Program-made: the position numbers and the translations under genes
The notes under the pieces: model-generated
What the model was told of the DNA's origin: nothing
Databases searched by the model: none
The model's input: only the letters and a program-made list of their open reading frames with translations
Part shown: piece by piece, positions 24,036 through 33,624 of the stretch
How positions within the stretch are numbered: position 1 is the stretch's first letter
Layout of the letters: the number at the start of each line of letters is the position of its first letter
Assembly (NCBI RefSeq): GCF_016801865.2
Contig: NC_068938.1
Coordinates: 197,117,077-197,181,076, forward strand
Direction: 5' to 3'
DNA length: 64,000 nt
DNA from: Culex pipiens pallens
Lineage: Eukaryota > Arthropoda > Insecta > Diptera > Culicidae

Positions 24036-25760
24036 TTAAGGGGTTACATACATGTAAATCGATAAAAAAAGTCAGAGGTTGGTGTGAGCACACACTTAAT
24101 TTTATTTAAAACCCGTTATCAGGGCATTAAAATACACATTTTTATCTATTATTAAAACATATTTGAAGACATTTGGTTGTATCATTGCACAGTGGGCGAA
24201 ATGGAACCCAAAATCGGACTTAATTGAACGCGGCTGGTTCCCTGGTATGAATAATAGTGTTTCTTATGTAAAAAAATCCGGGGAATCGATTGGTGATGGT
24301 TTCATCCACCGCACGAAACGGCAAAGGATCCATTTTGCCCCAATTCCCCATTTTTTCACATTTTTTCTTGAAAATCGGTCTGTATTTAGAGCGGAGGCTT
24401 TATGCGGCCTTCTAAAATGCACTTAACTTATGTGAAAATGTCCCAGGAATCCAGTAAAAATAACCACTTGCACCGCAAAAATCATCTAGGGTCCATTTAA
24501 CCCCAATTCCGCTATAAAAGCATTTTTGGCAGTTTTCAAATGTTAGGTCAAATTTTAAAAATCTGAAAATATTTTTATCGTAAAGATCAGACAATTTTAC
24601 ATAAGAATGACGATTTGCACTTGATAGTCTGACACATTTATGTTGATAAAAAAAAATGTATGTGAAAGGCAGTTTATTCTGCGTTTGGGAAAATTGGCCA
24701 AAAAGTGATTCTTCAATCTTTTTATTTAGTTTAATTTCTATATCATCATAAATGTGTCAAACATTCAAGTGCAAATCGTCATTCTTATGTAAAATTTTCT
24801 GTTCTTTACGATAAAAATATTTTCAGATTTTTAAAATCTGACCTAACATTTGAAAACTGCCAAAAATGCTTCTATAGCGGAATTGGGGTTAAATGGACCC
24901 TAGATGATTTTTGCGGTGCAAGTGGTTATTTTTACTGGATTCCTGGGACATTTTCACATAAGTTAAGTGCATTTTGGAAGGCCTCATAAAGCCTCCGCTC
25001 TAAATACAGACCGATTTTCGAGAAAAAATGTGAAAAAATGGGGAATTGGGGCAAAATGGACCCTTTGCCGTTTCGTGCGGTGGATGAAACCATCACCAAT
25101 CGATTCCCCGGATTTTTTTACATAAGAAACAGTATTATTCATACCAGGGAACCAGCCGCGTTCAATTAAGTCCGATTTTGGGTTCCATTTCGCCCACTGT
25201 GCATTGCCGAGATATAGCTATTTGAAGTTAGCAGTTTCAAAAAACGGGTGCCACGATATCTTAACACTGCCTTGACCAAATCGGCTCAAAATTTTGGTGA
25301 AGACTCGTTAAACCGGTCCTGTGTGCATGACGAAGGCCGATTTTCAAAAAACTTATTTAAAAAAAAGATAAAAATATTTTTGTGTTTTTCATATAAAAAA
25401 TCGTCAGTTTTTGATTTTTGTATTTTAAAAAAAAGCTAAATTTCAAAATCGGTATCGTCATGCACACGGTATATGTCTTGAGAGTCTTCACCCCAAATTT
25501 TAGCCAATTTGGTCCATCCCATCTCGAGATATCGTGGCACCCGTAAATTAACTCGGTGTTTCGAGAAAAACGCTCAGAAAGTTTGACAATCCGCTTTGCA
25601 CACGGCAAAATGTTGAGCTGAAAATCGTCTCTAACTCAGTTTAATCATGTAATATCTTCATGAAACTTTCAGGAGTGATTGAAAATCATCTTTTAATGGA
25701 TTCAAAACAATTTCTGTAGTATGAAATTTTGTGATTTTCTACATGTATGTAACCCCTTAA
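24036..25760. mobile_element. TTAA-flanked element, second copy
   Basis: Ends TTAAGGGGTTACATACATG and complement, with TTAA at both edges. Without its own 1014-bp insert it is about 700 bp and matches both arms of the 97-2910 element. The sister repeat at 63.5 kb lacks it (CCTGATGAATTTC versus CCTAAATTAA...TTAATTTC), giving an approximate empty site. Confidence 0.8.
24188..25201. mobile_element. foldback element with CACAGTG ends and 5-bp target duplication
   Basis: Starts CACAGTGGGCGAAATGG and ends with the exact complement. The two ~460-bp arms are nearly identical inverted copies around a ~90-bp centre near 24690. CATTG flanks both sides (24183-24187 and 25202-25206). A CACAGTG-type terminus with a 5-bp duplication is the signature of Transib transposons, whose ends resemble the V(D)J recombination heptamer. 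No transposase is present. Family assignment is inference from the ends. Confidence 0.75.
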
Positions 25761-25896
25761 TTTCTTTTGCTTATCAAGTTTTTATAAGCACTTCAAAAAA
25801 AGCGTTTTTAAAACCGCCATTTTACTGTCAATTTCGACTACAGCGGGTAATAAAGTTAATGAGAGTAAACAACTCATTTTATCCGGAAATATTGTA

Positions 25897-26640
25897 AATG
25901 GGTTATTCTCTACCAACTCACACGAAATCAGGAAAAGTTGCCCCGACCCCTCTTCGATTTGCGTAAAACTTTGTTCTAAGGGGTAACTTTTGTCTCTGAT
26001 CACGAATCAGAGGTCCGTTTTTTTCAATAATTTGCAGCCTGAAACGGTGATGAGATAGAAATTTTGTGTCAAAGGGACTTTTATGTAAAATTAGACGCCC
26101 AATTTGATGGCGTACTCAGAATTCCGAAAAAACGTATTTTTCATCGAAAAAAACACTTAAAAAATTAAAAAAAAGATTCTACCATTTTCCGTTACTCGAC
26201 TGTAAAAAATTTTGGAACATGTCATTTCAAGAGAAATTTAATGTACTTTTCAGATCTACATTGTTTCAGAAGGGTCATTTTTTCATTCAGAAAAAAAAAA
26301 ATTTCATTTTCAAATTTCGTGTTTTTTCTAACTTTGCAGGGTTACTTTTTAGAGTGTAATAGTGTTCTACAAAGTTGTAGAGCAGACAATTACAAAATTT
26401 TTGATTTATACACATAAGGGGTTTGCTTATAAACATCACGAGTTATTGCGATTAAAAAAAAACGTTTTGAAAAAAATACTTTATAGGCACTTTAGAACAC
26501 TTGATAAAACGAAAAAAACAAAAATGAACTTGTAAATAATATAAACCTTGTGGAAACTTAAAGTCAAATAGTTCATAAACGTTCTACAACAAATAGAACC
26601 GAAACCATACATTGTCATTAAATTCTCGTCAAATTTCCTA
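25897..26640. repeat. dispersed repeat shared with 10.1 kb
   Basis: GGTTATTCTCTACCAACTCA and the following GTTGCCCCGACCCCT and GATCACGAATCAGAGG segments recur at 10108-10290. The remainder is AT-rich and non-coding. Confidence 0.55.
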
Positions 26641-26791
26641 GATTCCCACTATCAAGTGGGCGATTTCGGGGTCCTCTACCCAAGTGTAAAAGAGCAAGTT
26701 ACAAATGTGAACCATTCTAAACGAAAAACGCAACATTCCGGTGGTTAGGAAACTTTTGCCGGATTTGATATTAACTGACACTCCACGAAAT

Positions 26792-27459
26792 TCAGAAGAT
26801 ATTCCGGTTTTTAATCTCTACCACGATCAACACTGTGCAAAATGCCCACAAACCAAAAACCGAACCGAATGAACTCTTTGCTCTACTGCCATTTCTACGG
26901 GTTTTTCTACGGCCCTTTCTAGGATAACTCCTCATCGAAGGTCCAAACATGCGACCTTTATCGTACCAACTAGAAAGCTCTTTCGGTATCGCTGCCATCT
27001 CAAACGCAACCCGCAAGGATATATTGACCGATCGTTTGGAGTTGATGATGTCTTCGTAATCGGAACATACTTCCGCGGGACCACCGGACTCCTCAAACCC
27101 AAATCTTGCAGTTTCATTGCAAGCTTCGATGAAGATGACTTCCGAATCCCGGAGTCCGAACGCACTGTACTGCTCGAAACCGGCCAAAATCGACCCAATT
27201 GCGTCGGAATCCTTTGCCGCATAGTTCATTGTGATGTTCCAGATGTTTCCGTCTCGGACGGCCGAAAGGCAACACAAACCTTGTCAAGATCTATTGACAC
27301 TTTAGTCCGAAAGAGGTTCGCATATCCGTTCGCTTCAATGGTTCCCACAAAGTCAGAATCATTACGAGGGCTCCAACACTCCTCTGCATTAATGCCACCA
27401 AAAGACGTTGTGCAGTGAAGAATCGTCCAGAATACGACCGCACAGTCGATGAGCTCCAT
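26792..27459 (-). pseudogene. secreted/membrane protein family member with one-base frameshift
   Basis: ATG at 27459 opens MELIDCAVVFWTILHC, a signal-peptide-like start. The frame holds to about 27267, where a one-base deletion (CCTTTCGG, against TTCTCGG in the neighbour) shifts it. The downstream frame continues with NIWNIT, YSAFG, IEAC and a basic segment (RKGRRKTRR) before a hydrophobic C-terminus, reaching TGA at 26792. With one base added it would be about 222 residues, like its neighbours of 218 and 220. It also lacks two of the six cysteines conserved in those copies. Because the lesion is a single base in a short homopolymer, an assembly error is possible. Function unknown. Confidence 0.7.
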
Positions 27460-27722
27460 CCTGTTTCGAGATCGCTTCAACAATGAGTTTGAAAGTGTAC
27501 TGAATTATACGCAAAGACAACTTTGATTTGCGGTAAACACTTTGTTTCACCATTATAATCACATGATTGTTATTTATGTTGAAATATTGCACAAATTGAA
27601 TTTTATTTAGTTGATGTCAGTAAACGCTTCAGTTTCTTCATGGTTCATAGTTGTGGGCTTCAATCGACAGAATTGAATTTTAGTGAATTTTATGTCAATA
27701 AATATAATTACGTTTATCTATG

Positions 27723-27755
27723 AGTCTGCGATCTGCAGAGAAGCGAGTCAGACGT
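27723..27755 (+). promoter_or_regulatory. internal Inr + DPE promoter of retroelement
   Basis: The first base after the target duplication is the A of an AGTC initiator-like sequence. AGACGT, matching the DPE consensus RGWYVT, occupies exactly +28 to +33 (27750-27755). This TATA-less arrangement is known from Jockey, F and I elements and lets a full-length copy carry its own promoter. Confidence 0.7.
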
Positions 27756-27796
27756 GCGTCCCTCACACACCAAAAAAGTGCTAAAAAGTGCAAAAA

Positions 27797-28929
27797 ATGC
27801 CTCACGGCAGTTTGAGCAAGGACGCTCAAAATTCGTCTGGAAACCAGTTCGCTACCCTCCCTGTGGACGTGAGCGAGAAGGAAGAATTTGAATGACGGGA
27901 AAAGTTGCCACCCATTTTTGTGAAAACATCGTCATCGGATTCGGTGCGAAAGTGGCTGACTGGGTTTATCAAATCTGGTGCTTTACGAGCTTCCATTCGC
28001 TTGTGTGCTGATGGACTCAAAATTCTGCTACCTATTAGAAACGATTACAACTACGTTCGGGATTTCTTGAACAACACAAAGATTGATTACTACAGCCATG
28101 ACGATCCAGGTAAACGCCCCATGAAACAGGTCCTCCGAGGCCTGTACGACATGGATGTGAGTGTGTTGAAAGAAGAGCTCAAAACTCTTAAGTTGAACGC
28201 GATCGAAGTCTTCAAGATGACGAGACACAACAAGGACATCAAGTATCGTGATCAACTGTACCTGGTTCATCTCGAGAAAGGATCGACAACGCCGTCTGAG
28301 CTGAAAGCAGTTCGGGCAATTTTCAACATCATCGTGACTTGGGAACGTTATCGTCCAGTGCACCGTGACGTGACGCAATGTTCGAACTGCTTGCAGTTTG
28401 GACATGGTGGAAGGAACTGTTTCATCAAGAGTCGTTGTGCAACCTGCGGAGGTGAGCACAAAACTCAAGCTTGCAACACAATCAACGAGAACATCGAAGC
28501 GAAATGCTTCAATTGCGGCGGCGACCATTCGACCAAGAATCGAAGCTGCCCAAAACGAGCTGAGTTTGTGAAAATTCGGCAGCAAGCGACGACGAGGCAC
28601 CAACCAAATCGTCGCAAAACACTTTCACGGACGTGGATTTTCCTGCTTTGGCGTCACCTGGAGCGGAATCTGTTCGAGTGGTTCCAAATCTGCAGAAATT
28701 GCCGTTGAATCAGCGGCAAAAAGTTGCAGAGAATACAACACCTCCTGGCTTCAGTCAGCAACCGAGGGAAAACCAACCAGCATCAACGGATGAAGGCAGC
28801 AGTGACCTGTTTTCACCACAAGAACTTCTGAACATTTTCATCGAGATGACAACAACACTGCGTGGTTGCAAAACTCGTGCGGAACAAGTAAGAACGCTTG
28901 GAGGATTTATCTTGAAATACAGTTCGTAG
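27797..28929 (+). pseudogene. retrotransposon ORF1 (gag-like, three CCHC knuckles), frameshifted
   Basis: Nucleic-acid-binding protein that would package the element's RNA. The probable ATG at 27797 lies in a frame closed within 35 codons by damage. The main open segment, 27905-28708, carries the region that normally precedes the zinc knuckles, then three knuckles at about residues 158, 178 and 200 (CSNCLQFGHGGRNC, CATCGGEHKTQAC, CFNCGGDHSTKNRSC). A shift near 28590 moves the C-terminal part into the frame of 28633-28929 (DFPALASPG, LFSPQELLNIF). Known ORF1 proteins are continuous, so this copy is inactive. Confidence 0.85.
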
Positions 28930-29229
28930 TTTACTCGTTCTAATGATTTTGAATATTTCAATGAATTTACTTTTTTTAGTTTTAAGTTAGGATTAGTTGT
29001 TAAAGTGATTTTTTTTCTTTTTTTACCCAAATGTATTCAATTCAATGAAAAAATGTAAAACAATTTGAAGTAAATAAAACAAATGTGATCAGTTAATAAT
29101 AAAACGAAAAATACAACAAAGATGAAGAGCATTAAGCCATACCACTTAGCATGTAAAAGAAATGTAATTATTATAAGAAAGTTCAATAAAGACATATTTA
29201 ATTTCAAAAAAAAAATACGTTTATCTATG

Positions 29230-29386
29230 GAGAGGGCCTCGTGGCGCGGTGGTTAGCGGCTTCGGCAGCCGATCCCTAAGTTGCTGTGGGGCGCGGGTTC
29301 GATTCCCGCCTTATCCTCCTCCTGGCCTTCTATCGGATGGGGAAGTAAAATGTCGGTCCATTTGCCTAAAAGAGGTTTTGGGTAAT
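29230..29386 (+). mobile_element. tRNA-derived SINE
   Basis: A-box TGGCGCGGTGG (29242-29252) and B-box GGTTCGATTCC (29296-29306) are spaced as in tRNA genes and are followed by a non-tRNA body (GGATGGGGAAGTAAAATGTC). The region between the boxes does not fold into a proper anticodon arm, so this is a polymerase III retroposon rather than a tRNA gene. It starts immediately after the ORF1 element and ends where a MITE begins. Confidence 0.75.
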
Positions 29387-29790
29387 CCCGAGCAGACGGA
29401 AATAACTTGGGAATAACATTTTTTGATATTTAAAAATACTAGGCCAATAACAATAATATTCGTCGTTATGATTTTTTTGTTATTGGATTGTTATTGTAAT
29501 AACTTATAACTTTTTAAGTTATTCTTCGAACAAATCTTTGTTATTATTTTTTGTTATTTTAACAACTAATCCGATCATCCCAATAACAGTTGGCGGTATT
29601 CTTCCATAAAAAAATGTTATTCCAAAGTTGTTTTGACTTTCAACCAACATCAGACCAATAACAAATTATTTTATGATAACATAAACTGTTATTTAACCCT
29701 TATGCAAAAATGGATTTTTGAAGAGGTCTGTAATTTTAACAGTATTTGTTATTGAAATGGCATGAATTAAGTTATTACCGTCTGATCGGG
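29387..29790 (+). mobile_element. ~440 bp MITE, internally deleted
   Basis: CCCGAGCAGACGGAAATAAC at the left and GTTATTACCGTCTGATCGGG at the right. About 40 bp shorter than the full copies. Confidence 0.88.
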
Positions 29791-29802
29791 ACTCATAAAA
29801 TC

Positions 29803-29896
29803 AAAATCGTGCCATGGGATTGGAAAACTTTGTTCGTGGTTCCCATTTTCATGAACGCTTGTTCACGATTTTGGGAACTCTTTTTTCTCCGTGTAT
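29803..29896. mobile_element. single arm of the CACGGAG hairpin MITE
   Basis: ATCGTGCCATGGGATT through GGGAACTCTTTTTTCTCCG matches the right arm of the 183-bp hairpin at 40986-41168. The partner arm is missing and foldback-family sequence follows directly. Confidence 0.75.
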
Positions 29897-31510
29897 GTAT
29901 AAGGACTAAGCTGATGAAAAAAATGATACACGGTAAACTTTTTTTGATGATTTTTAATATCAGTTTTTGCCACTTGATTTGCAACATTTTTTTTATTTTT
30001 ATTTTTTCATTTTCTGAAATGTTAGGGGACATCAAATGCCAACTTTTCAGAAATTTCCAGAACGGGCAAAAAATCTTCGACTGAGTTATGAATCTTTGAA
30101 TTAATACTGATTTTTTCAAATAAAAAAATCAAACCATCCACATTAACGACCCCCAGGTCTTTTGTGGTCTCTATTGCAAGTTTCTGCTCGAACCTAGGAG
30201 TCCGAAGGCTTGAATGGGGAGAGCACCCAAACCTCTTTTTACTCCAAGGAACCTTCCACGACCTACTGATTTTTTATAAAAATCGAAATACTGGTCGCAA
30301 CATTTTTTCAGCTTCTATTTTCGATGTAAAAGCAAATTTGCAATCTAAAAGTACTCCAGTGAAATTTTGATGAAGTGCACCGTTTTTAAGTTATAGCAAT
30401 TTTTGGGTAACTTTTTTGAAAATAGTATCAGTTTTTAATTTTTTTTTAATTTAGTGTCCATGTTCGCCCACTTTTGAAAAAAATATTTTTAAAGAGCTGA
30501 GAAAATTCTCTTTATTTTGCTGTTTTGAACTTTGTTGATAAGACCTTTATTGCAAAGGTTTAAAAACAGGAAAATTGATGTTTTCTGAGTCTCACCCAAA
30601 CAACCCACCATTTTCTAACGTCGATATCTCAGCAACTTATGGTCCGATTTACAAATTTAAAATATGAAACATTCGTGAAATTTCCCGATCTCTTCGAAAA
30701 CATTTTTTTTTAAATCAAGACTAACATTTCAAAAGAGCGTAATATTCAATAATACGCCCTTTTGAAATGTTAGTCTTGAATTACAAAATTGTTTTCGAAA
30801 AGATAGGAAAATTTCACGAATGTGGGTGTTTGGGTGAGACTCAGAAAACATCAATTTTCCTGTTTTTAAACCTTTGCATGGCAATATTTCAGCAACTAAG
30901 GTTCGTAGCAACAAAGTTAAAAAAAGCAAAATATAGAGAATTTTCTCAGCCTTTAATTTTTTTTTCAAAAGTGGGCGAACATGCGCACTGATTTAAATAA
31001 AAAAAAATAATAACTGAGACTATTTAAAAAAAAAGTTACCTAAAAATTGCTAAAACTTGAAAACGGCGCACTTTATGAAAATTCAACTACAGTACTTTTT
31101 GATTGCAAATTCGATTTTACATCCAAAAATGAAGCTGAGAAAATTTTGCAACCAGTATTTCGATTTTTTGAAAAAATCAGTATAAAAATAAAAAAAATAC
31201 TGTTTTTTTGCAAATCAAGTTTTAGTGACAAAAACTGAAATTAAAAATTAAAAAAAAATTACCGTCTACCATTGATTTCAGTGCAGTCCTGCAACTTCCT
31301 TCGAAAGATACAGATTATTGAATTTCACAAATCATTTTTGTATGGACAGCTGCCAAATTTTTATGGAAAATTATATGGACAAACTAATGATGCAAAATAG
31401 CTTCTTTGGGCAAACCGAAGGCACCAAAAAAGTTACAGCCCGATTAAAAAAATACAAAAAATTGAAATTTGTAAAAAAAGTTCAATTTTGTAGAGAACTG
31501 CTCTATGAGG
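29897..31510. mobile_element. degraded foldback copy (third)
   Basis: Arms resembling 5071-7019 converge near 30745, where AATATTCAATAATACGCCC marks the centre. The outer right end reads TAGAGAACTGCTCTAT. The left outer portion is partly replaced (30130-30260). The many mismatches indicate an older insertion than the two near-perfect copies. Confidence 0.75.
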
Positions 31511-31525
31511 GTAACAAAAAGAGCA

Positions 31526-31743
31526 CACAGAAAAAAATAATGTAAATTTGGAAGCTGTAATTTTTTAAGGTTGAATGTTACCTCTTTTATGATGTTATTT
31601 TACCTCAATTTAGACTAAAAAAGTGGAATTACACCAGAAAAGTGGCAAAATTACACATTTCCAGAGGTAAAATTACATCTTTTTTCTGACATAAAAGATG
31701 TACCCCTTCCCAGATGTAATATTACCATGCTTTTTTTTCTGTG
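31526..31743. mobile_element. CACAGAAAAAA-ended MITE (copy 1)
   Basis: CACAGAAAAAAATAATG at the left, TTTTTTTTCTGTG at the right. The interior has paired GTAAAATTACA / TGTAATTTTAC motifs. The same element is at 57350-57567 and related ones at 37365-37985. Confidence 0.8.
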
Positions 31744-31749
31744 CATTTA

Positions 31750-32110
31750 TACCCGATATTTACAATTTTATTTATTGGCAGGGGATTAAATTAAATCCAT
31801 TTCTGTCTATTGAAGCGTATTCGGGGAGCCCAAATCTATCACACCTTTATGAAACTGAAGTGTTTACTGACATCAACTAGTCGAGTTGTGTTATAATGTT
31901 GATCAGTAGAAGGAATGAATGAATCGAAAACAAAAAAGGGAAGATGCAAATTCCGGAGCAACTGAGCACTAGAATTCAACCTTCCACTCTCTTCGTGAAG
32001 AGGAAGACGTGATGCCTTCCTTTCGAATCATTCCAACCATTGAATTTAAAAATGTACTTCCAACTTTTTTGTCTAGGGAGGCCAGGTATTCAAGAAAAGA
32101 GAAGAGTTTC
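31750..32110. other. stretch without recognised gene
   Basis: Short unique-looking spacer downstream (minus strand) of the 32.1-32.8 kb gene. No features beyond a 60-codon frame of no recognised family. Confidence 0.4.
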
Positions 32111-32124
32111 CGTATAATTGGTAT

Positions 32125-32130
32125 TTTATT
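32125..32130 (-). terminator. polyadenylation signal overlapping the stop codon
   Basis: On the minus strand the sequence ACTTAATAAAATACC contains the gene's TAA stop and an AATAAA hexamer that overlaps it, implying a very short 3' untranslated region. Confidence 0.5.
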
Positions 32131-32785
32131 AAGTTAAGCTTAGCTCAAACCTTTTCTGCAATATAAAAGCAATCACAATTGACGAAAAAGTCCAAAATTT
32201 ACAAGGCGCTTGAAAAAATTTCACCGCTCGACTTTTAGATTTAGGCCGTTTATTTTTAATTCTATCTAGAAACATTACCGCTGGCCCTTTAAAACCTTTT
32301 ATGTACCAAGCGGACATATTCTCGTGTTCCAGAGCCGCCATCGTGAACGCAACCTGGACGACCAAGCGGAACGAACAGTTGGCGTTGATTTTGTTACATT
32401 GCTTAGCAATATCATCCGCAGCCTCAATACCATATCTGCCACTTTCGCTGCAAGCCTCAATGAAGAGTGCGTCGGAATCCCGGAGGCCAAACGAACTGTA
32501 CCGCTCTAAGTCAGACACAAACTGACCAATCCAGTCGTTATCTAACTCAAAACAGTTCCCCGTAATGTTCCAGATGTTGTCGTGCCGGATGGCCGAGAAG
32601 CGAACGCATGCCGTTTTCGGTTGGTCCACGTTGGAATGAAAAAGCTGAGCGAATCCTTCGGCCGAATCCGCGAGTAAGGTTTCATTGAGTGGTTTCGAAC
32701 ACTGTTCTGTGTAAGTTGGGTGTAGCGGAATGCATCGCAGAATTATCCAGATTGCGACAATGTTTTTGATCCTCCAAGGCTCCAT
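32129..32785 (-). CDS. unrecognised secreted or membrane-anchored protein, intact copy (218 aa)
   Basis: I do not recognise the family. The ATG at 32785 opens MEPWRIKNIVAIWIILRC, a signal-peptide-like segment likely cleaved before EQC. The mature part has six cysteines shared with the copy at 36.6 kb (in EQC, TAC, GNC, EAC, KQC, NANC), a conserved glycosylation site in DNIWNIT, and the motif YSSFGLRDS followed by FIEAC. A basic stretch (KNKRPKSKSR) leads to a hydrophobic C-terminal segment (WTFSSIVIAFIL), possibly a membrane anchor or lipid-anchor signal. Single exon. The earlier in-frame GTG at 32857 is not a likely start because both paralogues begin at the equivalent ATG. All relatives share the minus strand, as does drk. 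Confidence 0.7.
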   Translation of the reverse strand: MEPWRIKNIVAIWIILRCIPLHPTYTEQCSKPLNETLLADSAEGFAQLFHSNVDQPKTACVRFSAIRHDNIWNITGNCFELDNDWIGQFVSDLERYSSFGLRDSDALFIEACSESGRYGIEAADDIAKQCNKINANCSFRLVVQVAFTMAALEHENMSAWYIKGFKGPAVMFLDRIKNKRPKSKSRAVKFFQAPCKFWTFSSIVIAFILQKRFELSLT

Positions 32786-32954
32786 CCTACGCCGATGACG
32801 TTTCGACAACAATAGATGCAAATTTAAGTGAAGAAAATAATTTATTGTGAACAGCACTTTGATTTCAACATTGCAATTTGATTGTGATTGTCAACATAAT
32901 TAGACCTAATTTTCACCGTCTCACCACGTTGAAACAACCTTCCGAAACGCTGGT

Positions 32955-33478
32955 ATAGGAGTGTCACTTTACTGAGGAAAGGCTATCAAATCACACGAAA
33001 AATGAACTTCTTAATACGAGCTCCTAGACCCCCCTTCACGTATACATATCGAAATATTCTCGCTCAATTATAGCAGCACTACACAGCAAAAAAATCTTAT
33101 GGTAAAATCGCATGCAAAATCATACACATGATGTGAGAAAAAGCATATTGGAAACGTGTACGTACACAACTTGGTAATCTAAAGATGACTCTTTCCGGAA
33201 TGTTGTTATTTTTGAGGTGTGCAAAATCCTTTTTTTTCGTACAGGCTTTTTGTGTACACGCTTACATGCTTTTTGCTCACAAAGGTAATGTGCATGTCTT
33301 TGCATGCGATTTTACATAGAAATGTTTTACTTTGTGGCTGATCCGAATTGGACAATTTTGGTCTAATTCGATTCGTCTTGGAGTCCCATAAATTATGAAG
33401 TTTAGTTAAGTACTTAAAAAGTTAAGCTTAAAAAACGATTTTGACTTACGTCCGGAAGATTTTAAAAAGGGTGGTTTT
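32955..33478. repeat. GCCTTCCTCAC-family repeat (copy 2, broken)
   Basis: ACTGAGGAAAGGCTATCAAA, then AGACCCCCCTTCACG-type sequence and, after an interruption, TCGATTCGTCTTGGAGTCCC to GTCCGGAAGATTTTAAAAAG, match 52160-52480. The right part is lost where the GGAGTC repeat begins. Confidence 0.65.
33075..33340. mobile_element. MITE nested in the preceding repeat
   Basis: GTAAAATCGCATGCAAA near the left and TTTGCATGCGATTTTAC near the right are inverted repeats, with ACACAGC- and TTTGTGGCT-like outer ends. Internal CATGCTTTTTGCTCAC and GTGAGAAAAAGCATA also pair. Confidence 0.6.
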
Positions 33479-33620
33479 TGTCAGGGCTGTGGAGTCGGAG
33501 TCGGAGTCGTCAAAACTCGACCAGCTGGAGTCGGAGTAGTAGCCGGAGTTGGCTAAATTTTATGAGCTGGAGTCGGAGTCGGAGCCAAAAATTTCTGATA
33601 ACCCGCAGTCGAAGTTAATT
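33479..33620 (+). repeat. GGAGTCGGAGTC repeat
   Basis: CAGGGCTGTGGAGTCGGAGT followed by several more GGAGTCGGAG hexamer runs, fading into AT-rich sequence. It resembles the end of a widespread hAT-type repeat, but no opposite end was found. Confidence 0.5.
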
Positions 33621-33624
33621 TAAA

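Larger units (their letters stand above)
23910..26681. mobile_element. GGGTAGAGGACCC-ended repeat, host of nested insertions
   Basis: The left end GGATAGAGGACCC and the right end GGGTCCTCTACCC are inverted repeats. The body matches the related copy entering the window at 63366 (TCTGTATTTAGCAA, GGTTGAATTTATTATGCAGG, CTACAGCGGGTAATAA). In this copy the body is split by the TTAA element at 24036-25760. No coding capacity was recognised. Confidence 0.7.
27709..29229 (+). mobile_element. ORF1-only Jockey-type retroelement with 14-bp target duplications
   Basis: TACGTTTATCTATG flanks both ends (27709-27722 and 29216-29229). The 1493-bp body begins at 27723 and carries an internal promoter, a gag-like ORF1 with zinc knuckles, a ~290-bp 3' untranslated region, AATAAA at 29185-29190 and an A tail. 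No endonuclease or reverse transcriptase ORF lies between ORF1 and the tail, and the flanking duplications show that the ends are the real insertion boundaries. This is the organisation of a half-LINE (as in mammalian HAL1): a Jockey-clade derivative that must borrow its replication enzyme. Confidence 0.85.

Noticed and set aside
28028..28603. 191-codon minus-strand frame
   Set aside because: Antisense shadow of the zinc-knuckle ORF1.
29230..29310. Possible functional tRNA gene
   Set aside because: A- and B-boxes are present but the anticodon arm cannot form and a SINE body follows.
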